Assembly (NCBI RefSeq): GCF_030407765.1
Contig: NZ_JASDCU010000010.1
Span: 62,001 to 126,000, forward strand
Length of the DNA: 64,000 nt
From: Microbacterium sp. APC 3901
Lineage (GTDB): Bacteria; Actinomycetota; Actinomycetes; Actinomycetales; Microbacteriaceae
Reading direction: 5' to 3'
Under the pieces are notes generated by a model. The model was given only the letters and a program-made list of their open reading frames with translations, was not told the DNA's origin and did not search any database. A program made the translations under genes and the position numbers. Numbering within the stretch: position 1 is the stretch's first letter; each line of letters starts with the position of its first letter. This document shows positions 24,751 to 32,544 of this stretch, piece after piece.

Positions 24751-24791
24751 AACCTGTAATGACAAGTTGAGTGTACCTGTGATGACAGGTT
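24751..24791 (-). promoter_or_regulatory. Promoter of the six-gene operon with two HutC-type operators
   Basis: AACCTGTAATGACAAGTT (24751-24768) and TACCTGTGATGACAGGTT (24774-24791) match the sites at 6887 and 15556. Read on the minus strand, a TACACT -10 box (24770-24775) sits between them, with TGGACG about 17 bases upstream as a weak -35. One operator covers the spacer and the other the start of transcription, a clear repression layout. Confidence 0.7.
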
Positions 24792-24826
24792 GCGTCCAGT
24801 GCTCCGATGCGCGGGGGTGAGCGGGG

Positions 24827-25807
24827 TCAGGATGCTGCGCGCAGCGCGCGTGAGAGGTGGGACCTGCCGTCGCGGATCGCCCCGGCCGCCACCTCCTCGA
24901 CCCCCGGATATTCGGCGTGGCCCGCGGGGAGGACGGCGAGTTCGAGCATCCGAGCCGCGTTCGCGACGCCGAACTGTCCGGGCGGCGGCACGTACGGGTC
25001 CCACAGCGCCGCCTCGACGCGCACAGGGATGCGGGCGAAGCCGAGGGCCGTAGAGGCGTCGAACAGGCGCAGCACGTCGCGGGCCTCCGGATGCGCGGCG
25101 ACATGGTCGCGCACGGTCTCGCCGCTGCCGATGCAGTGCACGGCGAGGCGCTGGTCGTACTGTCCGAAGCTCGGCACGATGAGGGTCGCCCCGGCGTAGC
25201 GGTCGTCCCACGGCAGGGCGAGGGCGCCGATGCCACCGCCGAAGCTCTCGCCGACGTAATAGAGGGGCAGCGCGCCGACGAGGGTGGTGAGAGCATCCGC
25301 AGCGAGCCAGAGGTCTCGGGCGCAGAGGCCGAGCACGTACGAGTCCTGGCTCTCGAGCCCGGCCAGCACATGCTCGGCCTGGGGTGCGGGGGCGCCGACG
25401 CCCGTGTTCAGCGTGGGCAGCCCTCGGGCGACGGGGAAGATCGCTGCCGCATCGTCGGGTATGCGAGCGAGATCGACCGCATCCCGTCCGCCGTAGCCGT
25501 GGCTGTGCACGACACCGACGCGCGCCGGGGCGGCGAGGGGTTCGACCAGCCAGGCCCGCAGGCGGGTGCCGTCGACTCCCGCATGCTCGATGACCGAGAC
25601 CCGTCGGCCGTGCGTGGTCTCGGCGGACAGCGCGCTGGGTGCGGCATCCACCGTCTTCGCCTGCTGTCGCCAGCCCTGCCACTGTTCGGCGAACCCGTCG
25701 GGTGCGGCGACCGGAGCGATCGCGCGGAGCGTGCTCAGCGTGTGGCCGTAGCTCGCGTCGAACTCGGCGTCGGCGAACCAGATGTCGTAGGGGGAGGGGA
25801 AGGGCAT
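24827..25807 (-). CDS. Acetyl-xylan-esterase-like alpha/beta hydrolase (AXE1 family)
   Basis: A 326-residue serine hydrolase like AXE1/cephalosporin-C deacetylase. The nucleophile lies in 'YVGESFGGGIGAL' (usual family form GxSQGG; here Phe replaces Gln), and the histidine in 'LPAGHAEYPG'. No signal peptide, so it probably removes acetyl groups from imported sugars in the cytoplasm. TAGCGT lies nine bases before the ATG and no Shine-Dalgarno is seen. It is upstream of, but separately transcribed from, the six-gene operon. Confidence 0.75.
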   Translation of the reverse strand: MPFPSPYDIWFADAEFDASYGHTLSTLRAIAPVAAPDGFAEQWQGWRQQAKTVDAAPSALSAETTHGRRVSVIEHAGVDGTRLRAWLVEPLAAPARVGVVHSHGYGGRDAVDLARIPDDAAAIFPVARGLPTLNTGVGAPAPQAEHVLAGLESQDSYVLGLCARDLWLAADALTTLVGALPLYYVGESFGGGIGALALPWDDRYAGATLIVPSFGQYDQRLAVHCIGSGETVRDHVAAHPEARDVLRLFDASTALGFARIPVRVEAALWDPYVPPPGQFGVANAARMLELAVLPAGHAEYPGVEEVAAGAIRDGRSHLSRALRAAS

Positions 25808-25840
25808 GTCGAGACGACGCTACCGAATCTGCGCGGAGGC

Positions 25841-26377
25841 TCAAGCGCTCGCGCGCCGTGCGCGGTATGCGGCCACGGCGTTGCGGTTCGTGCAGGTCGT
25901 CGAGCAGAAGCGCTTCGAGCGGTTGCGTGACAGGTCGAGGGCCAGTGCCTCGCACGTGTCGTCGGCGCAGATGGAGATGCGCGACCCCTCATCGGATCGG
26001 ATGACGTCGATCAGTGCCATGGCGGTCTCGATCAGCACGCGCTCGGCGAGCGGGCGCTCGTCGGCCACCGCGTGCAGGTGCCAGTCGACTCCGTCGTGGC
26101 GCACGAGTCTCGGGGCGAGGTGAGCCTCGGCGAGGGCGGCGTTGACGTGCTCGGCCATCTCGTCGCGGGGCGCGAGCAGCATGGTGCGAAGCCGCGGGCG
26201 CAGGTCTCGGATCGCGGCGAGTTCGGTCTCGTCCCGGTCGAGTCGACCCGAATAGGGGAAGTCCGTGAGGAACGCGTCGTAGTCCGCGAGCGTCTCGAGG
26301 GTCTCTGGTTCTTCGGCCGAGTTCACCAGCCAGACGGCCGAGCGCAGAGCCTCTTCCGTGTCATCGGTGAAGTTCAT
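25841..26377 (-). CDS. CGNR zinc-finger / ABATE-domain regulator
   Basis: A 178-residue protein with an N-terminal ABATE-like stress domain and a C-terminal zinc finger, 'ICADDTCEALALDLSRNRSKRFCSTTCTNRNAVAAYRAR', with the four zinc cysteines and the CGNR-type tail (here TNRN). Such proteins are presumed DNA-binding regulators found next to transporters. The ATG has TAAGGT six bases upstream and no Shine-Dalgarno. It is divergent from the EamA exporter at 26417 with only 39 bases between, so it probably controls that gene. Confidence 0.8.
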   Translation of the reverse strand: MNFTDDTEEALRSAVWLVNSAEEPETLETLADYDAFLTDFPYSGRLDRDETELAAIRDLRPRLRTMLLAPRDEMAEHVNAALAEAHLAPRLVRHDGVDWHLHAVADERPLAERVLIETAMALIDVIRSDEGSRISICADDTCEALALDLSRNRSKRFCSTTCTNRNAVAAYRARRASA

Positions 26378-26378
26378 G

Positions 26379-26408
26379 TTGACACCTTACATGCTGCGAG
26401 AGTAGCGT
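26379..26408. promoter_or_regulatory. Interlocked divergent leaderless promoters
   Basis: Plus strand: TTGACA (26379-26384), 18-base spacer, TAGCGT (26403-26408), then the EamA ATG eight bases on. Minus strand: TAAGGT (26384-26389), six bases from the CGNR gene ATG at 26377. The two promoters overlap, so polymerase can serve only one direction at a time. Confidence 0.5.
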
Positions 26409-26416
26409 CACCTGTC

Positions 26417-27397
26417 ATGAGCAAGGTTGCAAATGACATCACCGCGCAGGGTGTGCGACTCGGTCTGCCCCTGGCGATCGGCGCGGCCTTCGCGTTCGGG
26501 ATGTCCGGCGCCTGGGCTCGAGGTCTCATCGACGCGGGATGGACGCCCGGTGCGGCGGTGACCGCGCGGGTGTGGGTCGCCGCGCTCGTGCTGCTCGTGC
26601 CGACGATCCTCTCGCTCCGGGGTCGGTGGGGAGTGCTCAGGAAGAACGCGGGCATGGTCGCCGCCTACGGACTCCTCGCCGTCACCGCTACGCAGCTCTG
26701 CTATTTCCAGGCCGTCGCCGTGATGGACGTCGGCCTCGCACTGCTCATCGAGTACACGGCCCCGATCGCCGTCATCCTGTGGCTGTGGGTCCGGCGGGGT
26801 GAACGGCCGAGTCGCCGCAGTGTGATCGGCGCGGCCATCGCCTTCATCGGTCTCGTGCTGATGCTCGACATCATCACCGGCGCCGAGGTGAATGTCGCAG
26901 GCATCCTCTGGGCGCTCGCCGCGATGGTCGGCGCCGCGACGTACTTCCTGCTCTCGGCCAAGGCCGACACCGGCCTGCCGCCGATAGCGCTCGCCGGAGG
27001 AGGGCTGCTGCTCGGCGCCGTCGCTCTCACGATCGCGGGCCTCGTCGGCATCCTGCCCATCGCCTGGACGACCGACGACATCGCCTACCGCTTCGGCACC
27101 GTGCCGTGGTTCGTGCCGGTGCTGGCGATCGGCCTCATCGCCACTGCCCTCGCCTACGTGCTCGGCATCGCATCGACCCGGATGCTGGGCTCGCGCCTCG
27201 CATCCTTCGTCGCACTCTCCGAAGTCGTCGCCGCACTGCTGTTCGGCTGGCTGCTGCTCGGACAGCTACCCGACCTGCTGCAGGCTCTCGGCGGAGCGCT
27301 CGTGCTCGTCGGAGTGGTGGTCGTGAAGCTCGGCGAGCCGCGCCCTGCGGAGTTCGTCGAACCGATCCCGAATGCCGTGGGGACGCCGCAGCGGTAG
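26417..27397 (+). CDS. EamA/DMT-family transporter
   Basis: A 326-residue integral membrane protein with about ten helices made of two EamA repeats (about 15-150 and 160-305). The family exports amino acids, purines or other metabolites. The ATG at 26417 starts right before the first helix region; the longer open frame upstream overlaps the divergent CGNR gene and is rejected. No Shine-Dalgarno is present. Substrate unknown. Confidence 0.85.
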   Translation: MSKVANDITAQGVRLGLPLAIGAAFAFGMSGAWARGLIDAGWTPGAAVTARVWVAALVLLVPTILSLRGRWGVLRKNAGMVAAYGLLAVTATQLCYFQAVAVMDVGLALLIEYTAPIAVILWLWVRRGERPSRRSVIGAAIAFIGLVLMLDIITGAEVNVAGILWALAAMVGAATYFLLSAKADTGLPPIALAGGGLLLGAVALTIAGLVGILPIAWTTDDIAYRFGTVPWFVPVLAIGLIATALAYVLGIASTRMLGSRLASFVALSEVVAALLFGWLLLGQLPDLLQALGGALVLVGVVVVKLGEPRPAEFVEPIPNAVGTPQR

Positions 27398-27401
27398 ATC
27401 A

Positions 27402-27464
27402 ATGTATACGTGCAATGCCGGAAACTGAGGTTCGAGTCTGTCTGTGTGAGTTTATGTATACAAT
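27402..27464 (+). promoter_or_regulatory. GntR operators and leaderless promoter of the prp operon
   Basis: TGTATAC occurs in ATGTATACGT (27402-27411) and in ATGTATACAA (27454-27463), 52 bases apart. TACAAT (27459-27464) lies six bases before the gntR ATG and overlaps the second site, so binding would block the -10 box. Autoregulation by the GntR at 27471 is inferred. Confidence 0.55.
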
Positions 27465-27470
27465 GAGGGC

Positions 27471-28139
27471 ATGAGCTCCATCGCCGATCGCATCAGTGCG
27501 AGCGATCGAGCCCACGCGGCACTGCTGGAGGAGATCCAGTCGGGCGCCCTGCCCGCCGGTTTCGTGCTGGGCGAGGTCGAGCAGGCCGCCCGCCTCGGCA
27601 TCAGTCGCACACCGATGCGTGAGGCCCTGCGCCGCCTCGCGGCCGACGGCCTGGTCGTGCAGCAGTCCCCGCGGGTGACGGTCGTCGCCGATCTGGATGC
27701 CGACGACATCCGCGCGCTGTTCGAGATTCGCCGCGCGCTCGAAGAGACCTCGGCCCGCCTCGCCGCCCGCCGAGGAGATGCCGACCTCTTCGCCGCGCTC
27801 GCCGACGAGTTCGCGCACGTCGACCTCGCCGCCGTCGAAGGCCGCGACGCCTACTACGCACTCATCGCCCGATTCGACGCGGCCCTCGACCAGGCCGTCG
27901 ACAACGACTACATCGCCTCGGCGCTGCGCACCGTGCGGACCCACCTCGTGCGGGTGCGGCGTATGGCCCGCGACAAGCCCGACCGCCTCGCCGCCTCCGC
28001 CGCCGAGCACCGCACGATCGCGGCAGCGCTGGCCGACCGAGACGGCGACCTCGCCGCCCATGCCACGCACGTGCACCTGCACAATGCGCTCACCGGCATC
28101 CTCGACTCCCTGACACCCAATCCGGAAGGTGTGAAATGA
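27471..28139 (+). CDS. GntR-family regulator of the methylcitrate operon
   Basis: A 222-residue GntR protein: winged helix with '[25 protein letters not shown]' (about 30-60) and an FCD-type helical domain (about 80-205). First gene of gntR-prpD-prpB-prpC, overlapping prpD by four bases (ATGA). The likely effector is a methylcitrate-cycle acid. The start codon is six bases after a TACAAT box, so the transcript is probably leaderless. Confidence 0.85.
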   Translation: MSSIADRISASDRAHAALLEEIQSGALPAGFVLGEVEQAARLGISRTPMREALRRLAADGLVVQQSPRVTVVADLDADDIRALFEIRRALEETSARLAARRGDADLFAALADEFAHVDLAAVEGRDAYYALIARFDAALDQAVDNDYIASALRTVRTHLVRVRRMARDKPDRLAASAAEHRTIAAALADRDGDLAAHATHVHLHNALTGILDSLTPNPEGVK

Positions 28140-29662
28140 CCGTCACCCACCACGTCCGCGTGCACCGCAGCGAAGAGAACCTCGCCCGAGAAGACCAGCT
28201 CGCCTGGAAGATCGCCGAGGTCGCCGCCGACCCGGTCGAGGTCGATCAGGACGTCGCCGACATGATCATCAACCGCATCATCGACAACGCGTCGGTCGCC
28301 GCGGCATCCCTCACGCGGGGGCCCATAAACGCCGCACGCGCCCAGGCGTTCAGCCACCCCGTCTCGACCGGGGGCATCGGCGCCACCGTCTTCGGCGCAG
28401 CGCTCGACCACCGCACCAGCCCCGAGTGGGCCGCGTGGGCGAACGGCGTGGCCGTGCGCGAGCTCGACTACCACGACACGTTCCTCGCCGCCGAGTACTC
28501 GCACCCGGGCGACAACATCCCGCCGATCCTGGCCGTCGCGCAGCACGTGCAGGCCGACGGCCGTGCGCTGCTCCGCGGCATCGCCACCGGCTACGAGATC
28601 CAGATGGACCTCGTGCGCGCGATCTGCCTGCACAGGCACAAGATCGACCACGTCGCGCACCTCGGCCCGTCGGCGGCTGCCGGCATCGGCACCCTGCTCG
28701 GCCTCGACGTCGAGACGATCTACCAGGCCGTCGGCCAGGGGCTGCACACCACGACCGCGACGCGTCAGAGCCGCAAGGGCGAGATCTCGACCTGGAAGGC
28801 GCATGCCCCGGCCTTCGCGGGCAAGCTCGCCGTCGAGGCGGTCGACCGGGCGATGCGCGGACAGACCAGCCCGGCTCCGATCTACGAGGGCGAAGACGGC
28901 GTGATCGCCTGGATGCTCGACGGCAAGGACGCCGCGTACGAGGTGCCGCTGCCCGCCGCCGGCGAGGCGAAGCGCGCGATCCTCGACTCTTACACGAAGG
29001 AGCACTCGGCCGAGTACCAGGCGCAGGCGTGGATCGACCTCGCCCGCAAGCTCGGCACCGAGAACCCGGCGCTGCGCGACCCCGCGAACATCGAGTCCAT
29101 CGTGCTGCACACCAGCCACCACACGCACTACGTGATCGGCTCGGGCGCGAACGACCCGCAGAAGTACGACCCGACGGCGTCGCGCGAGACGCTCGACCAC
29201 TCGATCCCGTACATCTTCGCGGTCGCGCTGCAGGACGGCGGCTGGCACCATGTCGACTCCTACGCTCCCGAGCGTGCGGGTCGGGAAGACACGGTCGCGC
29301 TGTGGCACAGGATCACCACGGCCGAGGATGCCGAGTGGACGCGCCGTTACCACTCCGAAGACCCCGACGTGAAGGCGTTCGGCGGCCGCGTGGAGTTCCG
29401 CCTCACCGACGGCACGACCGTCGTCGACGAGATCGCCGTCGCCGACGCGCACCCGCTCGGAGCCCGTCCGTTCGCCCGCGAGAACTACATCGCGAAGTTC
29501 CGTCTGCTGGCCGAGCCCGTGCTCGAGGCGGCAGAGATCGAGCGCTTCCTCGAGCTCGTGCAGCGTCTGCCCGAGCTGACGGCCGCCGAGGTCGGCGAAC
29601 TGTCGATCATCGCTCGCCCGGGTCTGCTCGAGGGCGCCGACGCCCCGAAGGGTCTGTTCTGA
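28136..29662 (+). CDS. prpD: 2-methylcitrate dehydratase
   Basis: A 508-residue MmgE/PrpD-family protein. It dehydrates 2-methylcitrate to 2-methylaconitate in propionate breakdown. Family landmarks include '[28 protein letters not shown]', '[12 protein letters not shown]' and '[26 protein letters not shown]'. The length fits PrpD, and methylisocitrate lyase and methylcitrate synthase follow directly, so the assignment is firm. The prpB start shares one base with its stop. Confidence 0.93.
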   Translation: MTVTHHVRVHRSEENLAREDQLAWKIAEVAADPVEVDQDVADMIINRIIDNASVAAASLTRGPINAARAQAFSHPVSTGGIGATVFGAALDHRTSPEWAAWANGVAVRELDYHDTFLAAEYSHPGDNIPPILAVAQHVQADGRALLRGIATGYEIQMDLVRAICLHRHKIDHVAHLGPSAAAGIGTLLGLDVETIYQAVGQGLHTTTATRQSRKGEISTWKAHAPAFAGKLAVEAVDRAMRGQTSPAPIYEGEDGVIAWMLDGKDAAYEVPLPAAGEAKRAILDSYTKEHSAEYQAQAWIDLARKLGTENPALRDPANIESIVLHTSHHTHYVIGSGANDPQKYDPTASRETLDHSIPYIFAVALQDGGWHHVDSYAPERAGREDTVALWHRITTAEDAEWTRRYHSEDPDVKAFGGRVEFRLTDGTTVVDEIAVADAHPLGARPFARENYIAKFRLLAEPVLEAAEIERFLELVQRLPELTAAEVGELSIIARPGLLEGADAPKGLF

Positions 29663-30564
29663 TGCTGTACTCCCACGTCACCCCGGCCGAGAAGCGCCGC
29701 CTGTTCCGCGAGCGACTCGCGAGCGGCGAGCTGCTGCGGTTCCCCGGCGCGTTCAATCCGCTCAGCGCCCGTCTGATCGAGCAGAAGGGCTTCGACGGCG
29801 TCTACATCTCGGGCGCCGTGCTGTCGGCCGACCTCGGCGTGCCCGACATCGGCCTCACCACCCTGACCGAGGTCGCGGGGCGAGCGAAGCAGATCGCGCG
29901 CATGACCGACATCCCCGCGATCGTGGATGCCGACACGGGATTCGGCGAGCCGATGAACGTCGCCCGCACGATCCAGGAGCTCGAGGATGCGGGCCTTGCC
30001 GGCACGCACATCGAAGACCAGATCAACCCGAAGCGCTGCGGTCATCTCGACGGCAAGAGCGTCGTCGACGAGAGCACGGCGATCCGTCGTATCCGTGCGG
30101 CCGCCGACGCGCGTCGCGACCCGAACTTCCTCATCATGGCGCGCACCGACATCCGCGCGGTCGAGGGACTCGAGTCCGCGATCGACCGCGCCAAGGCGCT
30201 GGTGGATGCCGGAGCCGATGCCGTGTTCCCCGAGGCGATGCGCACGCTCGCCGAGTTCGAGGCCATGGCGGACGCGCTCGACGTGCCGATCCTCGCCAAC
30301 ATGACCGAGTTCGGCAAGAGCGACCTCTTCTCGGTCGACCAGCTGCGGGATGCCGGCGTCAACATGGTCATCTGGCCGGTGTCGCTGCTGCGCATCGCGA
30401 TGGGCGCGGCGGGCCGTGCGCTCGATACGCTGGGCGAGGAGGGGCATCTCACCTCGAAGCTCGGTGAGATGCAGCACCGTGCAGATCTCTACGACCTGAT
30501 CGACTACGAGTCCTATAAGGAGTTCGACTCGGGCGTCGCAGGCTTCACCGTCACGAAGGAGTGA
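29662..30564 (+). CDS. prpB: 2-methylisocitrate lyase
   Basis: A 300-residue member of the isocitrate lyase/PEP mutase superfamily. 'DADTGFGEPMNVARTIQELEDAG' carries the metal-binding acids and 'EDQINPKRCGHLDGK' the catalytic cysteine loop. It splits 2-methylisocitrate to succinate and pyruvate. It starts at the ATG overlapping the prpD stop (TGATG). Confidence 0.95.
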   Translation: MLYSHVTPAEKRRLFRERLASGELLRFPGAFNPLSARLIEQKGFDGVYISGAVLSADLGVPDIGLTTLTEVAGRAKQIARMTDIPAIVDADTGFGEPMNVARTIQELEDAGLAGTHIEDQINPKRCGHLDGKSVVDESTAIRRIRAAADARRDPNFLIMARTDIRAVEGLESAIDRAKALVDAGADAVFPEAMRTLAEFEAMADALDVPILANMTEFGKSDLFSVDQLRDAGVNMVIWPVSLLRIAMGAAGRALDTLGEEGHLTSKLGEMQHRADLYDLIDYESYKEFDSGVAGFTVTKE

Positions 30565-30566
30565 GC

Positions 30567-31700
30567 ATGACCGAGCCGGACATCAAGAAGGGCCTCGCCG
30601 GGGTCGTCGTCGACACGACCGCGATCTCGAAGGTCAACCCCGAGACGAACAGCCTGCTCTACCGCGGCTACCCCGTGCAGGAGCTGGCCGCCACGCAGCC
30701 CTTCGAGGCGGTCGCGTACCTGCTCTGGCACGGCGAGCTGCCGGATGCCGCACAGCTGGCCGCGTTCCGGGCGACCGAGCGCGAGCACCGAGCGCTCGCC
30801 GACAACGTCAGGGCGGCGATCGACCTGGTGCCCGTCGAGGCGCACCCGATGGACGAGGTGCGCACGGCCGTCAGCCTGATCGGCGCCTCCGACCCGAACG
30901 CGGGCGGATCGGTGCTGCATGCCGGTGGCAGCCCCGAGCAGAACCTCGAGCGCAGCATCCGGCTGTTCGCGGCCCTTCCGGCGATCGTCGCCTACGGTCA
31001 GCGTCGCCGCCGCGGCGAACAGCTCATCGAGCCGCGCGACGACCTCGACTACTCGGCGAACTTCCTCTGGATGACGTTCGGTGAAGAGCCTGACCCGGTC
31101 GTCGTCGATGCGTTCAACCGCTCGATGATCCTGTACGCCGAGCACTCGTTCAACGCCTCGACGTTCACGGCCAGGGTGATCACGTCGACGCTCAGCGATC
31201 TCTACTCGGCCGTGGTCGGTGCGATCGGCGCGCTCAAGGGGCCGCTGCACGGCGGCGCCAACGAGGCCGTGCTGCACATCTTCGACGAGATCGGCGAGGC
31301 GTCCAACGTGGTGCCGTGGCTGGATGCGGCACTCGCCGAGAAGCGCAAGATCATGGGCTTCGGCCACCGCGTCTACAAGAGCGGCGACTCTCGTGTGCCC
31401 ACCATGAAGGCCGCTCTCGACACACTCGTCGAGCACTACGACCGCGCAGACGTGGCCGAGCTGTACGACGCCCTCGAATCGGAGTTCGTCGAGCGCAAGG
31501 GCATCTACCCGAACCTCGACTACCCGTCAGGCCCGGCTTACAACCTGATCGGCTTCGACACCCTCACCTTCACGCCGCTCTTCGTCGCGGCGCGCGTGAC
31601 CGGGTGGACGGCCCACGTGATCGAGCAGGCCGGCGCCAACGCACTGATCCGACCCCTGTCGCTCTACAACGGCGCCGACGAGCGCCACATCGAGAACTGA
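30567..31700 (+). CDS. prpC: 2-methylcitrate synthase
   Basis: A 377-residue citrate-synthase-fold enzyme joining propionyl-CoA and oxaloacetate. 'GPLHGGANEAVLHIF' holds the first catalytic histidine and 'GFGHRVYKSGDSR' the second. Its short length and position after prpDB favour methylcitrate over citrate synthase. The ATG at 30567 has AAGGAG five bases before it; a GTG at 30561 overlaps the prpB stop and is less likely. No propionyl-CoA synthetase is present here. Confidence 0.93.
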   Translation: MTEPDIKKGLAGVVVDTTAISKVNPETNSLLYRGYPVQELAATQPFEAVAYLLWHGELPDAAQLAAFRATEREHRALADNVRAAIDLVPVEAHPMDEVRTAVSLIGASDPNAGGSVLHAGGSPEQNLERSIRLFAALPAIVAYGQRRRRGEQLIEPRDDLDYSANFLWMTFGEEPDPVVVDAFNRSMILYAEHSFNASTFTARVITSTLSDLYSAVVGAIGALKGPLHGGANEAVLHIFDEIGEASNVVPWLDAALAEKRKIMGFGHRVYKSGDSRVPTMKAALDTLVEHYDRADVAELYDALESEFVERKGIYPNLDYPSGPAYNLIGFDTLTFTPLFVAARVTGWTAHVIEQAGANALIRPLSLYNGADERHIEN

Positions 31701-31722
31701 CCCGGCTGCCGGTCCGGGTCAG
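31697..31722. terminator. Hairpin at the end of the prp operon
   Basis: CTGACCCGG pairs with CCGGGTCAG around an eight-base loop. The stem includes the prpC stop codon. There is no strong T-run, so efficiency is uncertain. Confidence 0.5.
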
Positions 31723-31773
31723 TGCGCCCGGGCCGGGGTCGATCGGATGCCGCACCCGCCGAGGCGGTGATGA

Positions 31774-32205
31774 TCAGCTCGCGCGCGAGAGGTTGCCCAG
31801 CTCCGCGCCGGAGGCATCCTTGATCACGAGCACGTCGCCGTCGATCTCGACCGCACGGATGCCGCGCATCCAGTCGTCGACGCCGGGGCAGGCCTTGAGG
31901 GTCGAGGCGAATCGGGCGAGGTCGACACGGTCGCCGTTCACCGAGTAGGTCGTCGTGATGCCGTTGCATCCGTCGCTGCCGTGCACCTCGCCGTTCGCGG
32001 TGAACTCGAGGTGCGGCTGTCCTGAGGCATCGTCGCCCCACAGGCCGACGAGCTTCTCGACGACGGCGGCGTCTTCGCTGCTCGGGTCACTGCTCGAAGT
32101 GGGCGCGCCGCTCGGGGCACCCGTCGCGCAGGCCGCGCCCATCAGGGCGAAGGCGCCCAGAATCGCGAGGCCGACGAGGTTCCGTGCTCTGCGGTGGGTG
32201 CTCAT
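31774..32205 (-). CDS. META-domain (HslJ-like) secreted protein
   Basis: A 143-residue protein with an N-terminal signal and a cysteine near residue 27 ('LMGAACATG', a weak lipobox), a serine-rich linker, and one META/DUF306 domain ('FTANGEVHGSDGCNGITTTYSVNG', then 'TLKACPG'). HslJ relatives are linked to stress and antibiotic tolerance but their biochemistry is unclear. The start at 32205 is chosen because TAGCAT lies seven bases upstream; an ATG at 32214 overlaps that box. Confidence 0.7.
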   Translation of the reverse strand: MSTHRRARNLVGLAILGAFALMGAACATGAPSGAPTSSSDPSSEDAAVVEKLVGLWGDDASGQPHLEFTANGEVHGSDGCNGITTTYSVNGDRVDLARFASTLKACPGVDDWMRGIRAVEIDGDVLVIKDASGAELGNLSRAS

Positions 32206-32544
32206 GCTGGCCATGCTAACGGTGCCGCCTGCGAACGCCATCGCAATCTCGATCCGGCCGGTGCGGAGCGATTCGGCCCCTCCTCGGTGGCAGCGCGTGC
32301 GCGTGTATCGCACAGAGGAGGTGCAGGTCAAGGGGTGAAATTCCGGTAAACAATTTCCCCATTCTGTGGATTTACTGGGTACTCTTCTAGAGATCCCTGT
32401 TCGTTCCGACGAACAGGATCCTGCTTGTCGGGGGGCCAGCGTCGTAGTTCACGCCTCCACCGGGAGGCGACCGGTTCTGTGCTCCACGCGCACTGCCGAT
32501 ATGAAACTGACTGACGATCCGTGACCAGCAAGGACATACATCAC
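32206..32544. other. Divergent intergenic region with a leader hairpin
   Basis: A 339-base gap between the META-domain gene and the surface protease. On the minus strand TAGCAT (32213-32218) is the likely -10 box of the META-domain gene. The middle (about 32335-32390) is AT-richer than its surroundings and is where a plus-strand promoter is most likely, though I cannot fix its boxes. CCTGTTCGT...ACGAACAGG at 32396-32417 forms a nine-base-pair hairpin that would lie in the protease leader. No convincing small gene was seen. Confidence 0.45.
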
